Notes under the pieces: model-generated | What the model was told of the DNA's origin: nothing | What the model saw: only the letters and a program-made list of their open reading frames with translations | Databases searched by the model: none | Assembly (NCBI RefSeq): GCF_011397635.1 | Contig: NC_064761.1 | Location: forward strand, 36,482,143-36,546,142 | Direction of reading: 5' to 3' | Length of the DNA: 64,000 bases | Source of the DNA: Epinephelus fuscoguttatus | Lineage: Eukaryota; Chordata; Actinopteri; Perciformes; Serranidae | Part shown: positions 27,500-39,060 of the stretch, piece by piece | How the letters are laid out: each line of letters opens with the position of its first letter | How positions within the stretch are numbered: position 1 is the first letter of the stretch | Translations under genes and position numbers: made by a program

Positions 27500-28515
27500 C
27501 TTCCCATTGCTCTTTTATCCCGTCTACTCCAGATGAAACCTTCTGTACATGGAGTTAGGAATACAGAGTGTCAACGATCTACATATAGAAGGTACATGTG
27601 CCACCTTTGCATAACTACAAACGAAATTCCGTCTTCCAGATAATCATTTTCTCAGGCACTTACAGATGAGAGATTATAGAAAACATCTAATAGGACTTGT
27701 CTTAAACATCACCCAACCGAAATAACTTCATGTCCTACCTATACGACACCCTGCTATCATAAGTCTCTCAGTCTTCGGAAAGTTGCAAAGCCAAAGTATT
27801 CAAATATCAGATGACAAATGGGAAGAAAGTCTCGAACACAATGCCAGACACTGCCTTATCCCATTTTAAACACTACACAGATACTACAAAACATTCCTCG
27901 GGAGCAACCCTCTCTCACAGCGTTGTCTTGTGCCCTCAGGTGATATTTCACCAGAACCAGAAGCTATGTTAAACATTCTGGGTGTATTCAAAGCATTAAG
28001 ACAACATTCCTCTCCTACTGTATCATTACGGCAAAAAAGCTATGACTAATTTCATGGAAAGGAATGACGAATACAACTATCCAACGAATATGTGGCTACA
28101 TGATCTAACCAGCATGCCACATTTGGAAGGATAAGACATGTCTTAAAGGGCAGACTCCCACAATATATCACACCTCACACAAAGGACCTGAGTTGTAATG
28201 TTCTCTTCTACAGTATCCCATTCTGAGTATGAGTTAATAAGCAAGACGAGGGTGATGGATAAGGGAATAGAAGGGGTTAAGGAAGGCCGTATCTAGACTT
28301 AGTTTCCCTTTTTTCCATTTTATTTTATTTTCATTCTTTTTCCACTTTATTTACTTTATGCACAGTTAATACACTAATGTTTTGTCTTCTTAACAGCTAC
28401 ATGTTTTCCTGCATTTGTGAACGTATTATTTCACAACTCTTTTCTGTAAAATGAAATGAGCACTGACGCTGCAACATGTGATATGTATTTTCATCTTTGG
28501 CTCAATAAAAACTGC
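27500..28515 (+). pseudogene. Decayed L1/Tx1-type LINE 3' fragment
   Basis: Around 27810-27880 the plus strand reads DDKWEESLEHNARHCLIPF, then a stop and LHRYY. This recalls the W-E...RHCLIQFK..HR block near the carboxy end of fish L1/Tx1 proteins. A T-rich, then AATAAA-bearing tail ends near 28510 (CTCAATAAAAACT). Many stops; call is tentative. Confidence 0.4.
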
Positions 28516-30386
28516 CCCATAACTAAAATATACATATTTTAAAAAATAACGTCATTGTGGCTTTAAACCTACACCATGAGTCATAAATATTTTCTTAAAC
28601 TATTTTAGAGGTTTGGGGATAATGGCAGCCTATTTGGTTGCGATTATTATATATGTTTTATCAGTATATTGGCGGGACGGGGTTAACCCTAACCCTCATG
28701 TTTGAATACGTGTATATCATAATCACTGCCTTGCTCTGGAGTTCTCATTCTGCTGTTGGAAATCAAAAATGCAGAAACAAAATTGTTCCTTAATTGCTTT
28801 TATGATGATACATTTTCATTAAATATCATCAATCCCTCTTAAAAATCATTGTAAATTAATTGCACATTAAATGTCAGTGGGCCCATCTCGCAAAAGAGGT
28901 GCAATGAAATTAGTTTAACAGCCTCAGAGGATCATCGCTTCATTAGGGAGAATCACATCATTGTTTTTGCGTGTTTTGGGATATTTTCTGCTGATCATAT
29001 ATAATAGATTACCTGACTCACTTAAGTCTTAAATATTATCACTGTTTGTTTCTGGTGAGTTGAAATGAACGGAGGTCAGTGGCTGCCTGCAGTAGCAGAA
29101 TGTAACTAAGTACATTTTATGTACAAACTTGAGGTATTTGTACTCGAGTACTTCAATACTAATATCTGATCATTTTACTTAGATTTTTACACACAAAACA
29201 TGAAAATGGACGAGTGCGGCTGAGTTATTTCTTCACGCAGGAAAATATCATGATTTCAGCTTCTTAAATTTAGGGATTTGCTGCTTTCCTTTGAATTGTT
29301 TTAATTATTTTGATGATTAAATTGATTTTTTTTCTGCATTCAGTACTTTTAATACCTTTAATACATTTTCCTGAGTGTACACACATACAATGCAGGGCTT
29401 TTACAGCGTTGTATTAGCATTAAGTACAGGATCTTAATACTCCCTCCCCCCACCAGCTGCCTGTACAGCAGGAAAAACCAAGCAGGAAATCCAAGAATCT
29501 AACTCCACTGTATGCTGTAAATGATTAGCTTTAATTCAAACTATACAGCATGGTTCATAGGGAACCTTCAAGACAAGCAAATGCTGCATAACCCTGTAAC
29601 TTTTGGGTGACAGTGTCGCTGCAAACTCAGTTCAACCTTTCCGTTTTGTGAGGTTTGCAGGATGCTGCCTGTTCGGTCTTTGTTTATAATTTAGACCTCA
29701 TCTGTGGACGCAAGTGTGACCTTGTGCAGCTTTGAGCTGTCTCAGCAGAGCGTCTGACCATGGTGGCTGACACAGCGAGACGTCTGCCTGTTTGGGGACA
29801 GAGGGTGTATGTAGGTCAGCCATGGGCCCGCATGCTGTGACAGCAGCACGGTCACTGTGCTGTGCAGCAGGACAGGGATTGGAGTGGACAGAGAGAGCCG
29901 GCGTGGAGAGAGGCCCCCCTCACACGTCAGCACCGATACTTCCTCATTTGCCCCCTTAAACACTTTGACATTATCAGGCCACACAGAGCAACGTCCAGCC
30001 TCATTATTCTCACCTTTGGTACTGCAGCAAAACGAGCAAAGAGAGGCAAGAGAAGAAGAAATAGTGAGCAGACATCAGATCATGGTGCGTGTCTGAAATG
30101 TTGGGATGCTCATTTGATGGGTGGATATCTGCCCATGTCAAGACACGTAACATGAGCGGTGTTCAATTACAAGGTTACAGATTTGACAATACAAAGCTGA
30201 AACACCAGCTGACTGCAAAAATTAACGGCTGTGACACTGTTTCCTGTTTCAGATTCTAAAAAAGGGCAAAATTACTTCAAAATTTTGCAGAATCGTTACT
30301 TTTTCAAGGTTTTCAAACAGCGTTACAGATAAAGTGATGCTGTAAATGAAGTCACTGTGCAACCAGGTCGTTCTTTTGTAACTTGT
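28516..30386. other. Intergenic between pbx1 and med8
   Basis: No gene seen. 28870-29030 is non-repetitive, with several homeodomain-like ATTA cores, and could be conserved noncoding DNA. 29100-29200 carries the fish GTACTTAAG-type repeat. Confidence 0.3.
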
Positions 30387-30392
30387 TTTATT
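30387..30392 (-). promoter_or_regulatory. Candidate med8 polyadenylation signal
   Basis: AATAAA on the minus strand about 270 bases past the med8 stop codon. The 3' UTR would be roughly 30370-30664. No closer canonical signal was noticed. Confidence 0.55.
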
Positions 30393-30664
30393 GAAAAAGA
30401 GTCAATAGCACAGTTCCATATACAAACTATAACAATCCCATGACTGGTGACACACTGCCATCTAGTGGCTAACACACTGAGGCTCAGATGATGTATCAAA
30501 AATGAGAAGTGCACCCTAATGAATGAAACAGCTTCACAGAGAACTTCGTTGATCTAATTTATGAAAAAAATGGCATTATATACAGAGGTGAGGTATTAGA
30601 AATATTTGCTGCAGGTGAGTCTCTGACATGTAAGAAATGTTGGGTGAAGAAATAAAGACAGAGC

Positions 30665-33600
30665 TCATCGATTATAAGGATGCATCGAACCAGATGCAGA
30701 TTTGATGTTTGTCTTGATGCTGCTTGGCATTTTTCCTGAGGAAGGAAAAAAAAAGAGATCATTAATGCTTGGTTATAATGTTTTACATGCAGAAATCTAC
30801 AGGTCATATGTGGGGTTATTTGCACACAAATTAGTTCCCTTAATTATTATGGTCATTTGAGATTCATTTCTGTCTCGCAGCATCAGCACTTTATACAGGA
30901 AGTCAAATAAACACTTACCTTGACCCTGACTGAATGAAATATTATTTATCAGGTCAATCTATTGCAGTTTAAATTATTTGTGAAAGGGTACCAAAACATG
31001 GTGTCATCATTCATATAATTCAACCTTCATACTGTATTTATTAAAATATTTTACAGAGAATTTTAAAGGGTGGGTCCATTTTTTTTGTTTTCATGTATCC
31101 AACTTAGAACATTTACATTTTGGTCAGAGTACGTACGTTTTAGCGTTGCAATATTATTTTTCTAAGCCCTTCTAAAAACATGTGACCTGATGTAGGTTCC
31201 TGCATGACGACGTCATTTCATACAAAACCCCCTCGACCAGCCAATGTGCCTCTTCATGACTGAGAACCGTGTGTTATCAATCGTCTATATTCCTCTTACC
31301 GGCATGAAAGCTAAGTGACGCACTGCTGTGGACACCACGTTAGTTCAGATCAGAAAGTCACACAATAACACAAAGTAACAAACCGCAACTCCCGTGTTCT
31401 GTGAGGTAAAATCCCCGTTTTTGTCAAAGGAGTCTGGTGACTTTGAAGAGAGCGATATAACGTGTTGCTGTAGCAGTGATGGGATTTCCTCTGTGGTAAT
31501 TCAAGCCCTGATCACACAGAAAGCATTTTAGCAGCTGGAGGCGGCTTTTTGTAACTGTTTTTAACAAGAATGGAGTTCTTTGCTCGCTGTTCTTGCGTTG
31601 CAATGTGCCTCGTGTTTCTGCACTCTAGGCGCCTGCCCTTTTTTGCCAGAGCACCCTGAACTCCTCAAGTTGGAAAAAACCTAAACCGAGAGCACAAAAG
31701 TGCCCCACATCATCTCTGCTTTTCCCCCATTGGCCAACTAAAGTTTGGTAAACAATGGAGGAGAAACTGGTGGTAGTGGTTGCTGGATACCCAGAGCTGT
31801 ACGACTTTACAAAGCACAGTTAACAGTCTCGATGAAAAACAGCAGGCGTGGAAGCACATAAGTGCAGTATGTGAGATGGCCATCATGGAGGAGAAGCTCC
31901 TGGACCAACTGGTGGCACTCTCCTTGATCCACCCTCTTTTTTAGGGTCTCATGTACCCACACAGATCTCTGTTTCCCTGTGCCCAACAAACTATTCACTG
32001 ACAGCCTCTAACCCCCAACCAGAGCTACAGCAAGTACCCTCTGCCTCAACATTTTAAGAACAAGATACTAATTACTGTCAAATAAATAAAATAATAAATG
32101 GTACATTGATTACACAGGAAGGTTTGGGTAAGGAGGTGCAGGGGTGGCTGCCTAGGAATATTAAAAAGACGCAGCAAGCGTTTTTTTGCCAGTGGCATTC
32201 AATTTAAAAAAAAAAAAGAAAACAACAAAGACAATGCGGTGCTGCTTGCGTTTTGCAACCTGTAAAACACTTTCTGTGTGATCGGGGCCTTTGGGTTGCT
32301 CAACAGCACAATATTAAGTATTACTGCCATTTATTCTTGTTTTTGTTTTTGCAAATTACTTCATTTATCCTGATAATTGTATCCTGTTTTGCCTTTAATT
32401 GATTGGACAGTTAAGTGTGAAAGGGGGAGTCACAGAGACGGAATGACATGCAGCAAAGGGCCGCAGGCTGGAATTGAACTCGGACCTTTGTGTATAAGGC
32501 GCCTGCTTTATCCACTAAGCCACCGACGCCCCAGCTCTCACCACTCTGACATACATCACTGGATGGGCGTTTATTAAAACAGAATACAACAAGAGAGCGC
32601 AGATGGACCCACCCTTTAATGTAAAAACCCTGTGCACCTTAAACTCATTCACATCCTAAAATATAGAAATTCAAAGCATCAATTCATCGACCAAACATCG
32701 TCACAGTTACACACATACACGGGGAGATGAAGAGCAGCAAGTGGAAAACAAACGGTCAGAGTTGTCCGGTGAAATACTAACCCAGCTCTCCAGGTCTCCT
32801 ACCTGGCTGCCCTTGCTGCTGTGGAGCCACCGGTCCTCCCATACCTGCTTGCTGGCTTGAACTGCCACCAATGGTGACCTGCTGTAAGGTTGGCCCTCCA
32901 CTCATCATGGGCCCTTGGCCTGGATGACCAGGGGCCACTGGACCTGGAGGCCTACACTTGGAGAGCCCCTTTCCAAAAGCGACAGCTCCGACCAACGCGT
33001 TTGTGTCGGCAGGGTTGAAAGACGGTTTGTTCTGTCGTATTGCTGTAAAAAAAGACATGAAGTGTCAACATATTTAAATGTATAAATACATTTTACAAAG
33101 AATAACCTGGAAACATAAAAAAAAAACCATACCTGCACTTTCTGCATCTCTGTCATCACGAGGATTGTTAAGCTTCTCCAACAGATTGGAACACAGTTTA
33201 TTCAACGTCTGGATCTGTTTCTGTTGACAGAAATATAACCAGGTGGGTTTGAGCGATTAGAAATATTCTGCAGACGTAAACAATGTAAGACTATTCTACA
33301 TTTTCGCACAGCCTAACTACTTAATGGGATTGTTCAGATGTTTTAAAATAAGTTTGTATGGAGTACTTAGCCATAGTTAATATAATACCTACAGTCAGAG
33401 GTGTCGTGCTGATTGTTTAAGTCTCAGAGTGTGATTATGACGCAGTACACGGTTAAATTGTGGCTTGTTTCAAAGGATATATAAATATTGTTCCTACTGT
33501 GGCAACTATAACCGATGACGTGATCAAATAATAGATCAACTTTATGAATCTTTCATTATGTTGAGTGTGTTAGGCAGCTCTCAGCCAAACATCTAGCTAA

Positions 33601-36428
33601 GTAATATTAGGCAATACCATAGATGTAGCAGGTTGAACACAAGTAATTTGAATGATTTCATTTACTCATTTGTGCCGTGCAAACGTAGCTGCATATGAAA
33701 CATCCACTCTGAGGAAACGTTGGAGCACAGGCATGCAGGGGTCGAACTCATCTAATAGGTGTGACTAAGAAAACGCAGCGAAGCAAGGCTGGATGTCGTA
33801 AACAGCAGTCTGGCGGCAAGGTAAAGCAGTAAAATTATTCTAAATATAGCGAACACTCAAAGTGATACTGATTCTTTTTAGGTGGATAAAATACGTTTTG
33901 CAGCTACACATGTACACAGCAGTACATTGCTTAGCTTCTGTGGCAGCACTCCTGCCTGTGTGCTGACCAACATCTGCTGCACGTCATACACTGACACTGG
34001 ATAAGTACCTCATACAACCCCACTTCAAATAATCTGAACAATCCCTTTAACGTTTATGCATGTCAGTAAGACAGCATCAGTCCATTCAGTCCATACAATA
34101 CCCAGCTGACCTGTGCCACCTCTGGGCCAATTCGTCCTGCCTCTGCACTCAGCTGTTTCTCTTGCTCCTCCACCTCTGGATCTGGTTTAGTTCGCAAGTA
34201 GTCTGGTACAATCTCATGGCTGAACACTGGGACACGCTGCTCTGTGAGTTTCTGTAGGGAGAACAAGCAGAGAGCGAGATTGTAAACAGACAGCTCAGAG
34301 AGACTGCTTGAAAAACACATGGAAGAAGCAGACGTGTTAGTCGCGGGCTCTGATACTCACTGCTAAATCCTCATCTCGGTCTGGAGACAGAAGCAGCGGT
34401 ATTATAACCTGGTTGCGAAAAGATGGCGTCTTTTCATTCTTGAGCAGTTTATTGATAGTGTTCAGCTGACCGGATAGCAGAGCAAAGTTGTCCAAAACAG
34501 AGGGCCTGAATGACACAAATATATTACAGCATCAGGAAAAAAAACACTCCAGAGGAACATCGTTAAAATCCTAATCTGTACATTTTGATTACAAAACATC
34601 AAACATCTTGTGTCATAAGCGTGAAGTTATTTCACCGCATTGCTTTGATACAGTTGGGAAAAAAAGTCTTGATACAACAAACACTCACCAGTCACTTTAT
34701 TAAGTACACCTGCTCAACTGCTTGTTGAAATGGCAGATAGCTAATCAGCCAGTTATGTGGCAGCAACTCAATGCATTTAGTCATGAAGACATGGTGAAGA
34801 CAACCTGCTGAAGTTCAAAGTGAGCATCAGAATGAGGAAGAAAGGTGATTTAAGTGACTTTGAACGTGGCATGGTTGTTGGCGACAGACGGGCTGGTCTG
34901 AGTATTTACTGGGATTTTCACACACAACCATCTCTAGGGTTTACAGAGGATGGTCCGACAAAGAGAAAACATCCAGTGAGCAGCAGTTCTCTGGGTGAAA
35001 ATGCCTTGTTGATGCCAGAGGTCAGAGGAGAATGGCCAGACTGGTTCAAGATGACAGGAAGGCAACAGTAACTCAAATAACCACTGGTTCCAACCAAGGT
35101 CTGCAGAAGACCATCTCTGAACCAACAACACGTCCAACCTTGAAGCAGATGGGCTACAGCAGCAGAAGACCACACCAGGTGCCACTCCTGTCAGCTAACA
35201 ACAGGAAACTGAGGCTACAGTTCACACAGGCTCACCAAAACTGGACAATAGAAGATTGGAAAAACGTTGCCTGGTCTGATGAGTCTGGATTTCTGCTGCC
35301 ACATTCAGATGGTAGGGTCAGAATTTGGTGTAAACAACATGAAAGCATGGATCCATCCTGCCTTGTATCAACGGTTCAGGCTGCTGCTGGTGGTGTAATG
35401 GTGTGGGGGAGATTTTAGTACCAACTGAGCATGGTTTAAACACCACAGCCTACCTGAGTGTTGTTGCTGACCATGTCCATCCCTTTATGACCACAGTGTA
35501 CCCATCTTCTGATGGCTACTTCCAGCAGGATAACGCACCATGTCACAAAGCTCAGATCATCTCAAACTGGCTTCTTGAACATGACAATGAGTTCACTGTA
35601 CTCCAGTGGCCTCCACAGTCACCAGATCTCAGCCCAATAGAGCACCTTTGGGATGTGCTGGAACAGGAGACTCACATCATGGATGTGCATCCGACAAATC
35701 TGCAGCAACTGTGTGATGTCATCATGTCAATATGGACCAAAATGTCTGAGGAGTGTTTCCAGCACCTTGTTGAATCTGTGACACCAAGAATTAAGGCAGT
35801 TCTGAAGGCAAAAGGAGTCCAACCTGGTACTAGCAAGGTGTACCTAATAAAGTGGCCGGTGAGTGTATTTACCTTAGCAATACTGTTGCTATGATAGTAG
35901 AAACTGGTACAGATTAGTATTTCGATAAAATTGTGCTTTACTTACCATGTTAATCGCTCGTATTCATTTTCCAACTTATAAATGAAACTGTGAAGAGCGT
36001 TTTTGACGTGTGCGACCCGAGAAATGAGAGACTCCACCGCCGCCTCCAGCTGCTTCTCTTCTCTTTGCTAAGAGTGATACAAGACAACAAACTCCGTCTG
36101 ATGAACAAAACCCAAAATACACACGACACACACCAAACAAACCTAACGACAGTCTGTGGTAACCCCAAAGTTTATCAATGTAAATGTTAGTTCAATTTTA
36201 AATTAAACCTGAAACGACTGTAATGCTAAACTAGCTAGCTTGAATGCAAACTTATTTAGCTGTTAATGTTAGCATGCTAGCTACTGCTAGCGCTACAAAC
36301 AAGTCAAACAGAAGCACCGTGTATAAGCGTGTGCACAATAAACTTTACAGAAAATACTAGTAAATAATATAACAAAGTATCACACTGTGAATTACAATAT
36401 ATGAGCATTAAAATGACATTACCTGCAT
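30665..36428 (-). CDS. med8: med8, Mediator complex head-module subunit 8
   Basis: Seven coding exons on the minus strand: 36423-36428, 35946-36067, 34361-34505, 34111-34251, 33133-33220, 32803-33042 and 30665-30735. All junctions are GT-AG and phases agree, giving 813 nt (270 residues; human MED8 is about 268). Recognisable blocks are [92 protein letters not shown] and [22 protein letters not shown]8 is nuclear and sits in the Mediator head; in yeast its carboxy tail docks the MED18-MED20 pair. The first coding exon holds only Met-Gln. The terminal exon (ending SMHPYNR) lies 2 kb beyond exon 6 and is easily missed. If intron 6 is retained, the protein ends early at 32777-32779. Confidence 0.93.
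31505..32288. mobile_element. Harbinger-like element nested in the TTAA element
   Basis: The left end GATCACACAGAAAGCATTTT is mirrored by the right end AAAACACTTTCTGTGTGATC. Between them is a broken MADF-type frame (31755-31900), as in the second protein of PIF/Harbinger transposons. The exact first and last bases are approximate and no target duplication was fixed. Confidence 0.65.
31755..31905 (+). pseudogene. Broken MADF/Myb-like domain of a PIF/Harbinger transposon
   Basis: From ATG at 31755 the frame reads [21 protein letters not shown] frameshift follows and it resumes as [18 protein letters not shown]. This is the start of the MADF DNA-binding domain typical of Harbinger accessory proteins (L...V...P.LYD......D...AW..I). 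It is disrupted by frameshift and stops. Confidence 0.6.
32388..32532 (-). mobile_element. tRNA-derived SINE, same family as 11389-11566
   Basis: The minus strand starts GGGGCGTCGGTGGCTTAGTG and carries the same body motif (GACATGCAGCAAAGGGCC on the plus strand). It lies within the TTAA element in med8 intron 6, antisense to the window plus strand and in the same direction as med8. Confidence 0.8.
33325..34046. mobile_element. Second TTAA-target MITE, in med8 intron 4
   Basis: Ends TGGGATTGTTCAGATG and ATCTGAACAATCCCT are inverted repeats. TTAA flanks both sides (33321-33324 and 34047-34050). No coding capacity. AGGGATTGTTCAGAT-type ends are frequent in fish TTAA MITEs. Confidence 0.75.
34681..35867 (+). 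mobile_element. Tc1/mariner transposon with broken transposase, in med8 intron 2
   Basis: Inverted ends ACACTCACCAGTCACTTTAT and ATAAAGTGGCCGGTGAGTGT bound a transposase of the DD34E type on the plus strand. The gene is in three frames: 34820-34900 ([15 protein letters not shown]), 35032-35418 ([18 protein letters not shown], with the first catalytic D) and 35403-35880 ([14 protein letters not shown] with the second D, and [15 protein letters not shown] with the E). A small deletion near 34904 and a frameshift with stop near 35416 kill it. It lies opposite to med8. Confidence 0.9.
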
Positions 36429-36577
36429 TGTTGAACTACAAACTCACGAAGAAACGCTCCGACCGGTCAAGGCTGAATAACTTCCGGTTCACGTTGTCAA
36501 AATAAATGCATGTGTTTTAAATTTGTGAAGCCACTATGCATTTTTCTCCTCCACACGGAAGCATACTAAAATAACAA

Positions 36578-36612
<35 letters not shown>

Positions 36613-37190
36613 AATAGACTTAAATCCAATTCAATTAAATTATAATTTTTTTTAAATGCATGAAGTAGTGAAATGTAACTAAGCATATTTACTCATGTAC
36701 ACTTGACAGGCAAATATTGTACCACATATCTTCACATTCGGTGATTTTGAATTACAGTTTTTTAGGCAAACTGGAGGACTAAACTTTCCTTTATGGATGG
36801 AAAAAAAATCCTCCCACTTCTAAAAATAACTTAGCTGTTTAAAAATTGGATTAGCTGGCAAAGGCATTGTGAAATGTTCAGTGTCCTATTCCTAATTTCA
36901 CTAAAGCAAAGAATCCCAGTACTCCATCCACAACTGAATCTAAAACGTGATCCAAAACAATAACTGGGGTATATTAAATATTATGTATGTGCATCAACCT
37001 AAAAATACAAGGTTTGCACAAGAGATGACAATAGTACTACACACAGCCATTCCACTACAATATTTCTGGTAAAAATATGTAATATTGCAGATAACATTGT
37101 AGTGCAAAGGCTGCTGCACTATATCCTGGCCAGCTAATTAGTATTGGAAAATAACTGCTTAATGATACAGAACCAATGTCATGCCCAATA
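36429..37190. other. med8 upstream region and intergenic DNA
   Basis: Contains the med8 5' side (promoter not defined by motif) and an (AAAT)n microsatellite at about 36571-36612. Otherwise AT-rich with nothing recognised. Confidence 0.4.
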
Positions 37191-37192
37191 TA

Positions 37193-39060
37193 AGATGAGC
37201 ATCATTAAGTAAGTAAGTAAGTAAATTTTATTTATATAGCACTTCTCACAGAGAGGACTAACAAAGTGCTTCACAAGATAAAATACAAAAAATACAATAT
37301 CAGAAACAATGCAAAAAAAATACACAAAAACAAATAAAAAGTAAAGTGCAGCGAAATACAGAGATGATACAATGGACAATTAATGGAACGCATGCCCAAA
37401 CAGATGTGTTTTTAACTGCTTTTTAAAAATGTCCACAGAAGAGGCTGCTCTCAGCTCATGAGGTAGTGCATTCCACCATTTCGGTGCAACAGCCTTACAG
37501 GCTCTATCACCTTTCGTCTTTAATCTTGTGTGAGGAACAGTAAGTAGGTGGCCTTCAGCAGACCGCAGTGACCTGACAGGACAGTGAAAGGACACCAGAT
37601 CCGTCAAGTATGCAGGTGCTTGACCATGGAGGGCTCTGTAAGTGATGGTTAGAATCTTGTGCTGGATCCTGAAATGAACAGGGAGCCAGTGCAAGGATGC
37701 CAGGACTGGAGGGATGTGAGTGAACTTATGAGATCTGGACAGAAGCCTGGCGGCAGCGTTCTGGACTAGTTGGAGGCGGTCTAATGAAGTTTTATTGAGA
37801 CAGGTGAAGAGAGAATTACAGTAATCTAGACGTGAGGAAATAAAAGCATGGATGATCATTTCTAGCTCGGAATAAGTTAACATGGATCTGAGTTTGGAAA
37901 TGTTTTTGAGGTGGAAAAAGCAGGAGCGAGTGACAGTTTTGATGTGGTCATCGAAGAGCATGGCCTGATCAAATGTGACCCCAAGGTTTCTCAACTTGGG
38001 GCGCACATTTGCACTGAGGGACCCTAAGCAGCTGGCCACTTTAGATGCTGAGGCATCAGGTGCAATAATTAAAATCTCAGTTTTAGCTGTGTTCAACTGA
38101 AGGGAGTTAGAAGACATCCAGTCCTTAATTACATTCATACAATCGTGCAGTGAGTCAATTCCATCGGTCCTATCAGGGTTAAAAGAAAAATATAACTGGA
38201 GGTCATCTGCATATATATGGTATGAGATACCTTCAAAATTGCTGATGACATCCCTGAGAGGGAGCATGTATAGCATAAAGAGGATAGACCCAAGCACTGA
38301 ACCTTGGGGCACCCCGCAAGAAAGGGGGGCAAACTGATTTATGAGGGCCAACAGCCACAGAAAAGGATCGATGAGACAGATAGGATTTAAACCAATGAAG
38401 GGCGGTCCCTGAGATTCCTACCCTGTCCCTCAGCCTGTCTAAAAGTACGCTGTCACTAACTGGTTTGCAACTGCTTTTTCTAGAATCTTAGATACAAAGG
38501 GCAACTTGGAAATGGGCCGTAGTTACTAAGAACATCGGGGTCCAGATTGGGCTTTTTGAGAAGCGGCTGAACAACCGCTTGCTTTAAATGGGATGGGACA
38601 CAACCAGAAACCAGTGAGCTATTGATTATGGAGAGCAGAGATGGACCAATAGTGCTGAAAACATTTTTCAGCAAAGTTGTGGGCAGGATATCCAGCGGAC
38701 TAGAAGAGATCTTCATAGTGCACACAAGATCTGCTAAGTCTTGTAAGGAGACAGGTGAGAAATTGTCAATAATTGACTGTTGTTTGGGAGGATCAGGAAG
38801 GGAGGAGGAGGAGGGTGTTATACTGGCCTTGGCACTGGCAACCTTATTCACAAAATACATTAAAAAATTGCTATAGTCCTCATCAGAGGACACAGGTAGA
38901 GCAGGCGGTTGCGCACCAGTAATGCTACTTATAGTGTCAAAAATGACCCTGGGATTTCTCTAGTTGGAGAATTTTAAAATAAGAGGCTCTGGCCACCCTA
39001 ACAACAGAATTGAATTCAGCTAACAGTTCTTTAAAATAAAGACGATGCACATGAAGCTAG
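37193..39060 (-). pseudogene. L2/Rex1-type non-LTR retrotransposon, internally deleted
   Basis: Minus-strand frames 38480-38893 (VVQPLLKKPNLDPDVLSNY, an RT block before motif A) and 37380-38351 (SCGVPQGSVLGSILFMLYML, then HIYADDLQLY, the catalytic YADD; then NLGVTFD and the LHWLPVHFRI/LKTKGDRACKAVAPKWWN carboxy end). Between them (38352-38480) the protein jumps from ILEKAVANQ-like to a later RT block, so the segment with motif A is missing. The 3' tail contains GTGCTATATAAATAAAATTT and ends in (TTAC)n at 37199-37215. The element cannot be autonomous. Confidence 0.88.

Larger units (their letters stand above)
31067..32615. mobile_element. TTAA-target element (T2/Kolobok- or piggyBac-like) in med8 intron 6
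   Basis: Ends AGGGTGGGTCCAT and ATGGACCCACCCT are perfect inverted repeats. TTAA is present on both sides (31063-31066 and 32616-32619). The AGGG start with a TTAA duplication fits the T2/Kolobok type; piggyBac is the alternative. Two later insertions lie inside: a Harbinger-like element (31505-32288) and a SINE (32388-32532). Confidence 0.75.

Noticed and set aside
32777-32802. Stop codon at 32777-32779 as the normal end of med8
   Set aside because: A good donor (CCAG|GTAGGA) lies just before it, and an exon at 30665-30735 continues in phase with the conserved MED8 tail. Kept only as a possible retained-intron form.
35032-35894. Tc1 transposase as a live gene
   Set aside because: Three frames are needed to read it, with a deletion near 34904 and a stop near 35416; it is dead.
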